The position numbers and the translations under genes are program-made. A model generated the notes under the pieces. That model did not search any database. It was not told where the DNA came from and saw only the letters and a program-made list of their open reading frames with translations. Positions 51,665 to 61,645 of a DNA stretch of 64,000 nt are shown one piece after another. This DNA is from Hydrotalea sp. (lineage in GTDB: Bacteria > Bacteroidota > Bacteroidia > Chitinophagales > Chitinophagaceae): assembly GCA_027364735.1 (NCBI GenBank), contig DAHXOT010000036.1, positions 17,378 through 81,377 of the forward strand, given 5' to 3'. The first letter of the stretch is position 1. Every line of letters begins with the position of its first letter.

Positions 51665-52699
51665 TTATTTTGAAGAAGTAACTGTTGTTGTGCCATCCAG
51701 CAATGCACGGATCGATTGCAATAGAATATCTCCTTTCTTTACTTCAAAAATTGTTTTTTTGTCATTAGGCAAACGCATCAAATAATTTTTTCCTTCCGAA
51801 AGGTCTTTATCAAATCTCGGATTCCATTTATTAAATACTGCAATATCCATTAAAAGGCTATTACAAATAATTAACGAATTAAATCGCCCACTTACTTCAA
51901 CCGTATCTGTATGCACAAGTTCATTTTCGGTTAAAGCAGGTGTAGTGTTACTTTTATTTGCTAAATAAATTTTTGTTTCAGCAGCAGTCATGGTAGTTAA
52001 TCCGCCTCCACCTTCCATTAAATAATGTGTAGCAATAAATTTTTTCACATGATTTCGTGTTTCTTCTTTCAATAAATACTGTAAAGTCCAAAAGTCTTTA
52101 CTACCGCTTCGCTCAATAGCTTGTTTTACTCTTCCGGCACCACCATTATAGGCAGCAATTACCAATAACCAATCGCCAAATTCATTGTATAATTCTTTTA
52201 ATAATTGTGCAGCAGCATAAGTACTTTTTACATAATCGGTTCTTTCATCATGATATTTTCCGGTTTTCAATCCAAATCTTTTGGCTTCATAATCCATCAA
52301 TTGCCAAGGTCCTACTGCACCTGCCCAAGAAACTAAATTCGATTGTAAATGACTTTCAATAACACTTAAATATTTTAAACCTTTTGGCAATCCGTTTTGC
52401 TGTAAAATACCATCATATAAATCGAAATAAGGTTTTGCCCATAATTTCATTTTACTTAATTCTTTTCCTTGCTTTCGAATATATGCTTGTGTAAACGACC
52501 AAGCCTGCGGATTTAAAGGTGTTGTAAATGTTATTCCATTAATATTATTAGCCTCGCCAATTAAGTTTTTAAAAGAATACTTTTCTGTGGTAAGTGTACT
52601 ATCGCCATTTTTATTAATTGCCAGCCCAATTAAGGGCATAAATACCCATAAAAAAAGTAGTTGCTTTTTGCTAATTAGTTTAAAAAAATATTGCAGCAT
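51665..52699 (-). CDS. Membrane-bound lytic transglycosylase (MltD-like)
   Basis: 344 residues. A hydrophobic start (about 10-28) targets it to the envelope. The SLT domain has the catalytic Glu in LKYLSVIESHLQSNLVSWAGAVGPWQLM, then DERTDYVKSTYAAAQLLKELYNEFGDWLLVIAAYNGGAGRVKQAI. The final 90 residues, ending in VKKGDILLQSIRALL, resemble a degenerate LysM module. The enzyme cuts peptidoglycan to 1,6-anhydromuropeptides. It converges with pabB, with two bases between the stops. Confidence 0.86.
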   Translation of the reverse strand: MLQYFFKLISKKQLLFLWVFMPLIGLAINKNGDSTLTTEKYSFKNLIGEANNINGITFTTPLNPQAWSFTQAYIRKQGKELSKMKLWAKPYFDLYDGILQQNGLPKGLKYLSVIESHLQSNLVSWAGAVGPWQLMDYEAKRFGLKTGKYHDERTDYVKSTYAAAQLLKELYNEFGDWLLVIAAYNGGAGRVKQAIERSGSKDFWTLQYLLKEETRNHVKKFIATHYLMEGGGGLTTMTAAETKIYLANKSNTTPALTENELVHTDTVEVSGRFNSLIICNSLLMDIAVFNKWNPRFDKDLSEGKNYLMRLPNDKKTIFEVKKGDILLQSIRALLDGTTTVTSSK

Positions 52700-52744
52700 A
52701 TGTATTGCAACTTTCGGTACAACTGGTTTTAAATAATAGAAACG

Positions 52745-54184
52745 CTATTTCTTTAATTCCAACATTCTTTTAGAAAGTGAGAGCAAAGATAACTCGTTGA
52801 AATGAGAACAAAGTACTTGTAAACCAAAAGGCAGCCCATTACTATGTTTAAATAATGGAACAGAAATGGCCGGAATACCCACTAAATTGGCAAATACGGT
52901 ATATATATCGGCCAAAAACATTTCGATAGGATCAGTAGATTTTTCTCCAATTTTAAATGCTGTTGTAGGAACAGTAGGCATTATAATAGCATCGAATTGC
53001 TTAAAAATAGTAGTGGTTGTATCGCTCAGAATTCTTCTAACTTGTTGGGCTTTTGTAAAATAAGCATCGTAATATCCGGCACTTAATACAAAAGTTCCAA
53101 GCATAATTCTGCGTTGAACTTCTTTACCAAATCCTTGACTACGACTTTTTTTATACATTTCGGTTAAATCATCGGTTGCAGTAAGAGGTGCTCTATAACC
53201 ATATTTTACGCCATCAAATCGAGATAAATTACTGGATGCCTCGGCAGTTGTTAGAACATAATATACAGGAACTATATAATTTAATAATTCAAATGTTACC
53301 GGCTCTACTTCATGCCCATCTGCTTTTAACTGTTCTATAAAAAGCCGAATAGATGCAGCTATTTCTTTATCTAAAGCCGGATTGCTTAGTGCTTCTGTAA
53401 AATAGGCAATTTTATATTTTTTATTGGATTGAAGTTGTGTTGAATAATTGGGAACAATTTGTTGCGATGCGGTGCTATCGTACGCATCGTTACCGGCAAT
53501 TATTTCTAAAGCCAATGCAGCATCATCAATATTAGCAGCGAAAATGCCAATTTGATCGAAAGAAGAGGCATAAGCAATTAATCCATACCGAGATATTCTA
53601 CCATACGTTGGTTTTAATCCAACAATACCACAAAAATCTGCAGGTTGCCGAACAGATCCGCCAGTATCACTTCCCAAACTTATCATACACATTCCTGCTT
53701 GAACAGCCACAGCAGAACCTCCTGAAGAACCACCGGGAACACGGGTTTCATCAAAGGCATTTTTAACTGCACCAAAAGCCGAATTTTCGTTACTACTGCC
53801 CATAGCAAATTCATCACAATTATTTCTTCCTATAATAATGGCATCTTCGGCCAATAACTTTTCAACTACAGTGGCATTATAAATTGAGAGGTAGTTTTCC
53901 AGAATATGAGATGATGCTGAAACCTTATGGTCTTTATAACAAATAACATCTTTCAATGCTACTATAACACCATGTAATTTACCAAGAGGCCTATTGCCGG
54001 CAGCACGCTTAGCATCTAAATCGGCAGCTTGTGCCAATGCTTCCTGAGCATATACTTCTAAAAAAGCATTCAACTGTTTATTAGCTTCAATAACAGATAA
54101 ATAATGATTTACAGCTATTTTACATCCATCTTGATTGGCAAGTAAAAACTGTTGGTATATTTCTATTGATGTAAACGAAAACAA
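52745..54184 (-). CDS. gatA: Asp-tRNA(Asn)/Glu-tRNA(Gln) amidotransferase subunit A
   Basis: 479 residues. The amidase signature is complete with the Ser-cisSer-Lys triad Lys78 (VALKDV), Ser153 (VPGGSSGGSAVAV) and Ser177 (LGSDTGGSVRQPA), which align with the known GatA triad. GRISRYGLIAYASSFDQIG, SSNLSRFDGVKYGYR and RRIMLGTFVLSAGYYDAYFTKAQQVR are typical. GatA releases ammonia from glutamine and passes it to GatB. The gatB and gatC genes are elsewhere. It follows tatC by 30 nt. Confidence 0.95.
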   Translation of the reverse strand: MFSFTSIEIYQQFLLANQDGCKIAVNHYLSVIEANKQLNAFLEVYAQEALAQAADLDAKRAAGNRPLGKLHGVIVALKDVICYKDHKVSASSHILENYLSIYNATVVEKLLAEDAIIIGRNNCDEFAMGSSNENSAFGAVKNAFDETRVPGGSSGGSAVAVQAGMCMISLGSDTGGSVRQPADFCGIVGLKPTYGRISRYGLIAYASSFDQIGIFAANIDDAALALEIIAGNDAYDSTASQQIVPNYSTQLQSNKKYKIAYFTEALSNPALDKEIAASIRLFIEQLKADGHEVEPVTFELLNYIVPVYYVLTTAEASSNLSRFDGVKYGYRAPLTATDDLTEMYKKSRSQGFGKEVQRRIMLGTFVLSAGYYDAYFTKAQQVRRILSDTTTTIFKQFDAIIMPTVPTTAFKIGEKSTDPIEMFLADIYTVFANLVGIPAISVPLFKHSNGLPFGLQVLCSHFNELSLLSLSKRMLELKK

Positions 54185-54214
54185 ATTTTTTTGTTTTAAA
54201 TGATTACTATTTAA

Positions 54215-55063
54215 TTAACTCCATTCCTCTATTTCGGCTAATTTTTGTTTTTTTTCAACCTTTACACAAAGGAAAATACTTATCTCATAAAGAATCATTA
54301 GGGGTATGGCACAAATGATTTGACTAAGCATATCGGGAGGTGTAATAATTGCAGCTAAAACAAATATAATTAGTACCGCATACCTACGGGCACGCCGCAA
54401 AAAGGAAGCACTAACAACTCCAATTTTAGCTAAAAAAAACATTACTAATGGTAATTGAAATGCTAATCCGGCACCTAATATTAATGGTACAATTGTATTA
54501 AAATAGCTGGCAATAGTCCATCTGTTTTCAATATTATCATCAATCGAAAACTTAGCAAAGAAGTGAATGGTGTATGGAGCAATAACAAAATATCCGAAAA
54601 GAATTCCTAAAAAGAATAATACCGATACCCAAAAAATTACTCCACGAGTATTATGCAATTCTTTTTGTGTTAAACCGGGTTTAATAAATTTCCAAAATTG
54701 CCAAAATACATACGGAAATGCAATAATAAAACCTCCTATTAGGACTATATTAAAGTAAACTCCAAATTGCCCACCTACGGTATTACTTTGCATAGTAACA
54801 TTAATTTTATCCATACATAGCTTTGCTCCAAGCCCTAATTGATTGCTTATTTTGCATAGAAAAGTGTAGGTAGGAAAATTACTATGCGTAGGCCCCATTA
54901 AGATGTTTTTAATAAAAAAGCTATCAAACTTCCACATTAAAATAGCACCTAATGAAATTGCAATTGCCGACCGAAAAATATGGGCTCTTAATTCATCTAA
55001 ATGATCAAAAAAAGACATTTCGGCCTTAGTACCAGCATTAGAATTCTTGTTAAAAAATTTCAT
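54215..55063 (-). CDS. tatC: Sec-independent protein translocase TatC
   Basis: 282 residues with six membrane segments. MSFFDHLDELRAHIFRSAIAI is the conserved N-terminus, and FWQFWKFIKPGLTQKEL, VLFFLGILFGYFVIAPYTIHFF, LILGAGLAFQLPLVMFFL and AVLIIFVLAAIITPPDMLSQIICAIPLMILYEISI follow. TatC recognises the twin-arginine motif. A predicted Tat client, the FeS subunit at 30839, lies in this window. An insert of about 40 residues before the second helix (ILMGPTHSNFPTYTFLCKIS) is usual for Bacteroidota. Confidence 0.95.
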   Translation of the reverse strand: MKFFNKNSNAGTKAEMSFFDHLDELRAHIFRSAIAISLGAILMWKFDSFFIKNILMGPTHSNFPTYTFLCKISNQLGLGAKLCMDKINVTMQSNTVGGQFGVYFNIVLIGGFIIAFPYVFWQFWKFIKPGLTQKELHNTRGVIFWVSVLFFLGILFGYFVIAPYTIHFFAKFSIDDNIENRWTIASYFNTIVPLILGAGLAFQLPLVMFFLAKIGVVSASFLRRARRYAVLIIFVLAAIITPPDMLSQIICAIPLMILYEISIFLCVKVEKKQKLAEIEEWS

Positions 55064-55085
55064 TTTTTATAAAATACAATAGCCT

Positions 55086-55118
55086 CAAAATTATTGCAAA
55101 TAAAACAAAACCTCGCAA
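55086..55118 (-). promoter_or_regulatory. Promoter of tatC
   Basis: TTG (55118-55116), 22 nt, TAATTTTG (55093-55086) on the minus strand. The -33 TTG falls inside the hairpin that ends tatA. Transcription would start about 17 nt before the tatC ATG. Confidence 0.5.
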
Positions 55119-55136
55119 AATAAGTTGCGAGGTTTT
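55107..55136 (-). terminator. Hairpin between tatA and tatC
   Basis: AAAACCTCGCAA and TTGCGAGGTTTT pair with a 6-nt loop and flanking T or A runs on both sides. It would end tatA transcripts before tatC. Confidence 0.72.
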
Positions 55137-55175
55137 TATTGAATTTATACTATAATAAATCAATAATATATTGAT

Positions 55176-55403
55176 TTATTTATTGGTAGAATCGGTTTTA
55201 TTTTCAACTGGTTTATTAGTAGTTGATGAAGGTTCATTTATTTGATCTTCAATTTCCCTTCTTACATTATTTTTAGCATCATTAAACTCTCTGATGCCTT
55301 TACCTAATCCACGCATTAATTCGGGAATTTTTTTTCCACCAAACATTAATACAACTATTAGTAAAATAACAATTATATGTGGGCCAGCAAATAAATCTCC
55401 CAT
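55176..55403 (-). CDS. tatA: Twin-arginine translocase subunit TatA/TatE
   Basis: 75 residues. A single N-terminal helix ([40 protein letters not shown]) contains the [15 protein letters not shown] motif of TatA, then a short acidic and Thr/Asn-rich tail. It multimerises to form the export pore with TatC. The next gene downstream is tatC after a terminator, so the two may be expressed separately. Confidence 0.92.
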   Translation of the reverse strand: MGDLFAGPHIIVILLIVVLMFGGKKIPELMRGLGKGIREFNDAKNNVRREIEDQINEPSSTTNKPVENKTDSTNK

Positions 55404-55481
55404 AATTATAAATTTTAAATTTCACTATAAAGGTATATTAAAATTTGTTACCCAAATATTTTTATACCTAAGCTAATACAA

Positions 55482-55832
55482 TTAAAATCTCTTTTCTTTA
55501 ATACGTGCACTTTTACCACTGCGCTCGCGTAAATAGTATAATTTGGCACGGCGAACTTTACCGGCTTTATTTAATACAATTGAATCGATATTGGGTGAAA
55601 AGAAAGGAAATAACCTTTCAACACCTATTCCATCGGAAATTTTACGAACAGTAAAAGAAGCAGTAGCTCCATTTCCTTGAATTTTAACTACATCTCCACG
55701 GAAACTTTGAATACGCTCTTTACCTCCTTCTACAATTTTATAATTAACGGTAACATTATCACCGGCTTTAAATTTCGGAAGTTCTTTTTTAACTGTTAAT
55801 TGTTCGTGTACAAACTGAACTGCTTCGCTCAT
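55482..55832 (-). CDS. rplS: 50S ribosomal protein L19
   Basis: 116 residues from the ATG at 55832. An ATG at 55856 would overlap the promoter -7 box and is rejected. Key segments are [60 protein letters not shown] and [24 protein letters not shown]19 sits at the 30S-50S interface. Confidence 0.96.
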   Translation of the reverse strand: MSEAVQFVHEQLTVKKELPKFKAGDNVTVNYKIVEGGKERIQSFRGDVVKIQGNGATASFTVRKISDGIGVERLFPFFSPNIDSIVLNKAGKVRRAKLYYLRERSGKSARIKEKRF

Positions 55833-55853
55833 AACTTTAATTTTTGCGGACGG

Positions 55854-55882
55854 CAAAGGTAATGGAAAATTCGAAATTACAA
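55854..55882 (-). promoter_or_regulatory. Promoter of rplS
   Basis: TTG (55882-55880), 18 nt, TACCTTTG (55861-55854) on the minus strand fits the consensus fully; transcription starts near 55848, about 16 nt before the ATG. Confidence 0.72.
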
Positions 55883-55900
55883 ACGCAATTTTCTAATTCT

Positions 55901-57466
55901 TTATCTTGCTACGTTTACGGCTCTTTTTTCTCTAATAACTGTAACCTTAATTTGGCCCGGATAAGTCATTTCTGTTTGAATTTTTTGGGCAATTTCGAAA
56001 CTTAATTTATCACTATCAGTATCTGTTACTTTATCTGCCTCCACAATTACCCTTAACTCTCGCCCAGCCTGAATTGCATACGCTTTTTCCACTCCTTGAT
56101 AATTCATAGCCAAATTTTCCAAATCCTTAATACGTTGCAAATATTGTTGCATTATTTCACGTCTTGCACCAGGTCTCGCACCACTAATTGCATCGCATGC
56201 CTGAACAATTGGCGAAATGACATATTGCATTTCCATTTCATCGTGATGAGCACCTATTGCGTTAACTACTGCAGGATTTTCGCCATATTTTTCGGCCAAC
56301 TTAGCCCCTAATAAAGCATGACTTAATTCGGTTTCCTCATCGGGTACTTTACCAATATCGTGTAATAATCCGGCACGTTTTGCCAATTTTGGATTCATTC
56401 CCAATTCACTTGCCATTATTGCACATAAATTAGCAACTTCACGGCTATGCATTAATAAATTTTGCCCATAAGAAGAACGAAAACGCATTTTACCTACTAT
56501 TCTTACCAATTCTTTATGCAACCCATGAATGCCCAATTCAATTACCGTTCTTTCTCCAATTTCCATTACTTGTTCTTCTAATTGCTTGCGTGTTTTTTCT
56601 ACTACTTCTTCAATACGAGCCGGATGAATACGACCATCGGCTACTAATCTTTGCAAACTTAAACGAGCTATTTCTCTACGAAGTGGATCGAATGAAGATA
56701 AGATGATTGCCTCAGGTGTATCATCTACAATTAAATCTACTCCGGTTGCAGCTTCAATAGCACGTATATTCCTTCCTTCTCTACCAATAATTTGACCTTT
56801 AATTTCATCAGTTTCTAAATTAAAAACTGTAACTGTATTTTCGATAGTTTGTTCGGCTGCTGTTCGTTGAATAGATTGAATAACAATTTTTCGGGCTTCT
56901 TTATTTGCCTTTTGCTTGGCTTCTTCAATAATTTCTTGCTGAACAGATAAAGCTTGTGTTTGTGCTTCGTGCTTTAAACTTTCTATTAACTGTGCTTTTG
57001 CCTCATCGGCAGTTAAATTGGCAATTTTTTCGAGGCGACGTATATGTTCTTCTTGATGCTTTTCGAGCTCAGTACGTTTATGATTTACTACTTCAATTTG
57101 CCTGTTAAGGTTTTCTTTAATTATTTCGTTTTCCTTTAATTGCTTATCTAATGCAATTTCTTTTTGATTGATAGCAATTTCTTTTTGTTTAACACGCGTC
57201 TCAGACTCGCTCATTCTTCTGTTTCGTTCCAACACTTCTTTATCGTGTTCTGCCTTTAACTGCACAAATTTTTCTTTGGCTTCGAGCTGTTTTTCTTTTT
57301 TAATAGTTTCGGCTCTTAATTCAGCCTCTTTAATAATACTTTGTGCTTGAAGTTCGGCTTCTTCAACCTGCCTTTTGGTGTTTTTGGCAAAAATAAATTT
57401 ACCCGCTATAACACCTGCAATTAGTGCAATTACACCAATTATAATAGAAATAACCAATGGGTTCAT
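55901..57466 (-). CDS. rny: Ribonuclease Y
   Basis: 521 residues. An N-terminal transmembrane helix (about 5-25) anchors it. A long coiled coil rich in Lys, Glu and Gln runs to about 200, followed by a KH domain ([70 protein letters not shown], with the GREGRN loop) and an HD hydrolase ([25 protein letters not shown]). It starts mRNA decay at the membrane. The gap of 152 nt to zapA holds no visible gene. Confidence 0.95.
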   Translation of the reverse strand: MNPLVISIIIGVIALIAGVIAGKFIFAKNTKRQVEEAELQAQSIIKEAELRAETIKKEKQLEAKEKFVQLKAEHDKEVLERNRRMSESETRVKQKEIAINQKEIALDKQLKENEIIKENLNRQIEVVNHKRTELEKHQEEHIRRLEKIANLTADEAKAQLIESLKHEAQTQALSVQQEIIEEAKQKANKEARKIVIQSIQRTAAEQTIENTVTVFNLETDEIKGQIIGREGRNIRAIEAATGVDLIVDDTPEAIILSSFDPLRREIARLSLQRLVADGRIHPARIEEVVEKTRKQLEEQVMEIGERTVIELGIHGLHKELVRIVGKMRFRSSYGQNLLMHSREVANLCAIMASELGMNPKLAKRAGLLHDIGKVPDEETELSHALLGAKLAEKYGENPAVVNAIGAHHDEMEMQYVISPIVQACDAISGARPGARREIMQQYLQRIKDLENLAMNYQGVEKAYAIQAGRELRVIVEADKVTDTDSDKLSFEIAQKIQTEMTYPGQIKVTVIREKRAVNVAR

Positions 57467-57618
57467 GATTGTTCAATGTTTTAAAATAGTTCACAATTAA
57501 TCTAATATCTGCCTCTCCGTTACTTTACAAAATAAGGGCTAATTTGCGAAGATAAATAATTTAGGGTACTGAAATAGTTTGGAATGAGATTTAATTATAT
57601 TGAAAAAGTATTTAATTG

Positions 57619-57915
57619 CTAAGGTTCATTGGTTATGTTTTTCATTAATAAGCTTTCAAGACTGATAAGCTTATTAAAAATTTCTTGCTGCTGAATAATA
57701 TCGGTGGTAGATTTTGTTTGTTCGGTTGCAAACCATAATAATACCATCGATACATAATCTTGCATATCCTTACCGGCAAAACTATTTTTAAATTCTATTA
57801 CTTTATCGTTAATTAATTTAACGGTTTTACGCAACATTTCTTCGTCTGCAGGCTCTATTTTTAACCGATATGTTCTATCGGCAATAACTACATTAACAGG
57901 AATTAAATTATTCAT
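57619..57915 (-). CDS. zapA: Cell division protein ZapA
   Basis: 98 residues from the ATG at 57915, two bases after the stop of the upstream coiled-coil gene; an overlapping ATG at 57927 is also possible. The start IPVNVVIADRTYRLKIEPADEEMLRKTVKLINDKV and the second-half coiled coil with MVLLWFATEQ and LISLESLL are typical. ZapA bundles FtsZ filaments at the division site. The close pairing with a small coiled-coil gene suggests a ZapA/ZapB-like pair. Confidence 0.88.
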   Translation of the reverse strand: MNNLIPVNVVIADRTYRLKIEPADEEMLRKTVKLINDKVIEFKNSFAGKDMQDYVSMVLLWFATEQTKSTTDIIQQQEIFNKLISLESLLMKNITNEP

Positions 57916-57916
57916 A

Positions 57917-58210
57917 TTACTCTGCATTCAATAGTGAAATACATTTTTCAATTTCTTTTAAATAACCGTCAATCCTTTTTTCTAATTCTTTTTTATCTTC
58001 TTTACTTGAGTTGCTATAACCTAATTTAAGTACATCAACTTGTCTATGTAAATTATCTAATTCTTCTTTTTGTGATTGAATAAGTTGATTTGATTTTTCT
58101 ATATCGTTTTTAAGTTTAAGATTTTCTTTCTGAACCTGTTGATGCTCTTTTAACAACTGTTGCAGCTTTAGTTGAATATTTTGTATTTGAAGTTGAATTT
58201 GATTGTACAT
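57917..58210 (-). CDS. Small coiled-coil protein upstream of zapA
   Basis: 97 residues predicted as one long coiled coil, with leucines, glutamines and lysines in heptad-like spacing (IQLQIQNIQLKLQQLLKEHQQVQKENLKLKND, LIQSQKEELDNLHRQVDVLKLGY). The C-terminus ends with LEKRIDGYLKEIEKCISLLNAE. It overlaps the possible early zapA start. It may be a ZapB-like partner; this is from its position and build only, not from sequence motifs. Confidence 0.65.
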   Translation of the reverse strand: MYNQIQLQIQNIQLKLQQLLKEHQQVQKENLKLKNDIEKSNQLIQSQKEELDNLHRQVDVLKLGYSNSSKEDKKELEKRIDGYLKEIEKCISLLNAE

Positions 58211-58230
58211 TGAATAAAGTTTTAGCCTAT

Positions 58231-60645
58231 TTATTTCCTTATTTCTGCTGCTACTTCTTTTTCCAAATTTTCTATTAATTTATTAACTATACTATCAATT
58301 TCTTTATCGGTAAGTGTTTTTTCTTCATCTAAAAAAGTAAAACTAATTGCTAAAGACTTTTTATTTGCTCCTAATTTATCGCTTTCAAAAACATCAAACA
58401 ACCGCATAGATTGCAATTTGGGCAACTTTATTTTTTTAACTACTGCCTCAATAAATTCGTACGTAACTGTATTAGCTACTACCAAAGCCAAATCCCTTTG
58501 CACCGACTGAAATTTGGGTACTTCTTTATATACTATTTTTTGTTTTTCAATTGCTTTTAAAATTTCAGAAAAATTAAAATCAATAAAATATACAGGTTGT
58601 TTTATATCGAAAAGTTGAAGTTTATTTGAAGCAACTAATGCCAATTTGCCTAATTCTTTTTTGCCACAAAAAATTTGAAATTCGTTTTCATTCTGTTCAA
58701 TGCGATAATCAATTAAGCCCAATAAATTAACAATACTTGTAACAATGCCTTTTGCAGTAAAAAAATCTAAAGGTTTAGATTTTTGTCTCCAAAAATTTTC
58801 GTGATTATTTCCTGTTATATACAAACTTAAATGTTCTTCTTCTTTATATTTTCCTACTTCGCTGCTATAATAAGTTTTACCAAACTCAAATAATTGGAGG
58901 TTGGTATTTTTCCTGTTAATATTATAGATAATAGATTCTAATCCGGTTTCTAACATTGATGGGCGAAGTACATCTAACTCTGCACTTAAATTGTTAATCA
59001 TTTTTACCGCAGTTTGCAATACTTCTTTATCGAAATAATTACTGTTGGTAATTGAATTGGTAAATATTTCATTAAAGCCTTGTGCGGCTAAGTAGTTAGC
59101 AATTTTTTCACGTAGCTTTTCTTTTATTCCATATTGATCGGTTGCTGGAGAAATGGTTATGGTAGAGGGAATATCAATACTATCCAATCCATCAATTCGT
59201 ACAATTTCTTCTACAATATCTGCCGGCAAACTAATATCGGGTTTACTAAATGGTATGGCAACCCATAATTCATCTATGCCTTCTTTCACAATCTCAAAAC
59301 CCAATGCCACTAAAATTCTTTTTACTGCATCGGGGTGATAATTTTTTCCGCTGAGTTTTTTTAGGTAATGATATTTAATAGCAATTTGTACTTTCTCTTT
59401 GGGCATTGGATAAACATCAACCACTTCGCTGCTAATTTCTCCGCCCGCTATTTCTTTTATTAGTAATGCAGCCCTTTTTAAAACATGTACGGTATTAGAA
59501 ATATCTACCCCTTTTTCAAATCGGGTTGCTGCATCTGTTCTTAATCCATGGTGTAAAGAAGTTCTTCGTATAGCAATTGAATTAAAACAAGCACTTTCTA
59601 AAAAAATATTTTTGGTAGATGTATTCACTCCACTATGTAATCCTCCAAATACTCCGCCAATGCACATTGGTTCTTCGTTCCCGTTACATATCATTAAATC
59701 GTTGGCAACTAATTTTCTTTCCTTCTCATCTAATGTAACAAATGTTGTTCCTGCTTGTAGATTTTTTACAATTACATGATTGTTTTTAATGGCCGCTACA
59801 TCAAATGCATGCAAGGGCTGACCCGTTTCGTGCAGTATATAATTGGTAATATCTACTATATTATTAATGGGCCTAAGGCCAATTGCCATTAATTTGTTTT
59901 TTAGCCATTGAGGAGAATTGGCAACTGTAATATTGCTGATAGTTACTCCGGCATAACGCGGGCAAGCTTCGGGATTTTGAACCGTAACTTTTATAGGCAA
60001 TGAAACATTATCGGGCTTAAAAATATTATTGAAAATAGATTTAGGCTTTGTTTCTTTTTTATTATGATGTGTTAAATAAGCACAAACATCTTTAGCAACA
60101 CCATAATGACTCATCGCCTCCATTCTATTCGGCGTTAATCCAATTTCATATATCCAATCGGTATATAGCTGAAAATATTCTGCTGCAGATTTTCCTACTA
60201 CAGCATCGTTCGGTAAAACAATAATACCTTCATGAGAAACGCCTAATCCAATTTCATCTTCGGCACAAATCATTCCAAAACTTTCTATTCCACGAATTTT
60301 GGCAACCTTCATGGTAATAGGTTCTCCATGTATGGGATAAATTGTTGTACCAACAGTTGCCACTACCACTTTCTGTCCAGCTGCAACATTAGATGCTCCG
60401 CAAACAATTTGTAAACTTTCTTTTTCGCCTATTGAAACTCGTGTAATTTTTAGTTTATCGGCATTAGGATGCAAATCGCATTGAATTACTTCTCCTATTA
60501 TTAATCCGTTTAACCCTCCTTTAATACTTTCATATTTTTCTAAACTTTCTACTTCTAATCCAATAGAAGTAAGAATACGAGATAATTTTTCCGGTTCAAT
60601 TACTTCTGAAAGATATTCACTTAACCAATTATAACTAATCGTCAT
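58231..60645 (-). CDS. pheT: Phenylalanine-tRNA ligase beta subunit
   Basis: 804 residues from the ATG at 60645, selected because an upstream ATG at 60669 coincides with the promoter -7 box. Modules in order are: MTISYNWLSEYL, a tRNA-binding OB domain (VIGEVIQCDLHPNADKLKITRV, IVCGASNVAAGQKVVVATVG, IRGIESFGMICAEDEIGL), B3/B4 (TPNRMEAMSHYGVAKDV, RYAGVTISNI), B5 (TRFEKGVDI) and a C-terminal anticodon-binding domain ending SFTFLDEEKTLTDKEIDSIVNKLI. pheS is not in the window. Confidence 0.96.
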   Translation of the reverse strand: MTISYNWLSEYLSEVIEPEKLSRILTSIGLEVESLEKYESIKGGLNGLIIGEVIQCDLHPNADKLKITRVSIGEKESLQIVCGASNVAAGQKVVVATVGTTIYPIHGEPITMKVAKIRGIESFGMICAEDEIGLGVSHEGIIVLPNDAVVGKSAAEYFQLYTDWIYEIGLTPNRMEAMSHYGVAKDVCAYLTHHNKKETKPKSIFNNIFKPDNVSLPIKVTVQNPEACPRYAGVTISNITVANSPQWLKNKLMAIGLRPINNIVDITNYILHETGQPLHAFDVAAIKNNHVIVKNLQAGTTFVTLDEKERKLVANDLMICNGNEEPMCIGGVFGGLHSGVNTSTKNIFLESACFNSIAIRRTSLHHGLRTDAATRFEKGVDISNTVHVLKRAALLIKEIAGGEISSEVVDVYPMPKEKVQIAIKYHYLKKLSGKNYHPDAVKRILVALGFEIVKEGIDELWVAIPFSKPDISLPADIVEEIVRIDGLDSIDIPSTITISPATDQYGIKEKLREKIANYLAAQGFNEIFTNSITNSNYFDKEVLQTAVKMINNLSAELDVLRPSMLETGLESIIYNINRKNTNLQLFEFGKTYYSSEVGKYKEEEHLSLYITGNNHENFWRQKSKPLDFFTAKGIVTSIVNLLGLIDYRIEQNENEFQIFCGKKELGKLALVASNKLQLFDIKQPVYFIDFNFSEILKAIEKQKIVYKEVPKFQSVQRDLALVVANTVTYEFIEAVVKKIKLPKLQSMRLFDVFESDKLGANKKSLAISFTFLDEEKTLTDKEIDSIVNKLIENLEKEVAAEIRK

Positions 60646-60666
60646 GTTTTTTTGTTGAATGAACTG

Positions 60667-60674
60667 CAAATATA
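60667..60674 (-). promoter_or_regulatory. -7 promoter element of pheT
   Basis: The minus strand reads TATATTTG, a complete TAnnTTTG. The transcript would start near 60660, 15 nt before the ATG at 60645. No TTG at 17-23 nt upstream. Confidence 0.5.
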
Positions 60675-60741
60675 GTTGATAGCGTTAAGTTATCATTAAT
60701 GCCTGCAATTAAGAGAATAAAACAGAAACAGAACGCCATTA

Positions 60742-61191
60742 TTACACGCCAAATTGTACCAAATGATGTTCAATATGTTTATACATACCCCGAGCCCATT
60801 CTGTTGGTGTTAGTTTACCAAAAAAAGAATGTGGATGAGTTGTAACTCCGGCTTCTCCATTATCGGCAAATTGTTGAATTAAATTCAATAATTTATTTTT
60901 TTCAGCGGCAAAATCTCTCTCATCTTTTATAACAAAACTTTTATCGGTAGGTGCATTTTTAGTAAAAGGCTTTTCGTTAAAAAAGGCAGGTTTTACAAGA
61001 GATCCTATAATTCTTCCTATAAAAATTCTGGGCGGAAATTTTTTTGCTGTTGCTACTTCCATTGCGGCATTACAATGTGCCAACATTTGAGCTACTTGCA
61101 TTTTACCCCATTTTCTTTGAGAAGCAGGCGTTAACTGTTCAATTCTATTTTTTAGTAACGCCACATCGGCTGTATTGAATAAATTTTTCAA
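60742..61191 (-). CDS. DUF1569 protein (DinB-like)
   Basis: 149 residues. KNLFNTADVALLKNRIEQLTPASQRKWGKMQVAQMLAHCNAAMEVA, GRIIGSLVKPAFFNEKPFTKNAPTD and HPHSFFGKLTPTEWARGMYKHIEHHLVQFGV match DUF1569, a metal-bound four-helix DinB-like fold. His residues at MLAHC, HPHSFFG and HIEHHL may form the metal site. Function unknown. It follows yjbR by four bases. Confidence 0.85.
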   Translation of the reverse strand: MKNLFNTADVALLKNRIEQLTPASQRKWGKMQVAQMLAHCNAAMEVATAKKFPPRIFIGRIIGSLVKPAFFNEKPFTKNAPTDKSFVIKDERDFAAEKNKLLNLIQQFADNGEAGVTTHPHSFFGKLTPTEWARGMYKHIEHHLVQFGV

Positions 61192-61195
61192 GTTG

Positions 61196-61522
61196 CTATT
61201 TTTTTATTTGTACTAATTGATATGAGTTATCTATTATTTTTTTTATTTGCTGCGAAGATAAAATTCCGTTTACAATAATTGTATTCCAGTGCTTTTTGTT
61301 CATGTGATACCCGGGCAATACCGCAGTAGGATATGCTGCTCGCAGTTCAATTGCTTCATCGGGGTTGCATTTAGCATTAAATTGTAAAGGTTGTGCATCT
61401 AATGCAATTATTAAAAATATTTTTCCATTTATTTTTAAAACCAAATTAGTATCTCCAAAAGGAAAAGCTTCTTCAACATTGGCTTTAGTTAAACAATATT
61501 CTCTTAATAATTCAACGTTCAT
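61196..61522 (-). CDS. MmcQ/YjbR family protein
   Basis: 108 residues. The start NVELLREYCLTKANVEEAFPFGDTNLVLKINGKIFLII and the YHMNKKHWNTIIVNG segment fit the family of small YjbR-like proteins with a CyaY-like fold. They may bind DNA; the role is unproven. It is paired with the DUF1569 gene in one transcription unit. Confidence 0.85.
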   Translation of the reverse strand: MNVELLREYCLTKANVEEAFPFGDTNLVLKINGKIFLIIALDAQPLQFNAKCNPDEAIELRAAYPTAVLPGYHMNKKHWNTIIVNGILSSQQIKKIIDNSYQLVQIKK

Positions 61523-61645
61523 AATTTATGTATTTTATACACACTAAACCTACCCCAAATGGGGTATTGTTTGCATGTGTCTCGTATTCTATATTTGTTT
61601 TAATAATTTAGCTGTTTTTGGGGGAAGGCAGTTTTCGAATTATTT

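Noticed and set aside
57467..57618. Possible 6S RNA between zapA and rny
   Set aside because: The position next to zapA fits known 6S genes, but no long rod-like hairpin with a central bulge could be drawn; a near -7 box (TATCTTCG) suggests it is just the rny leader.
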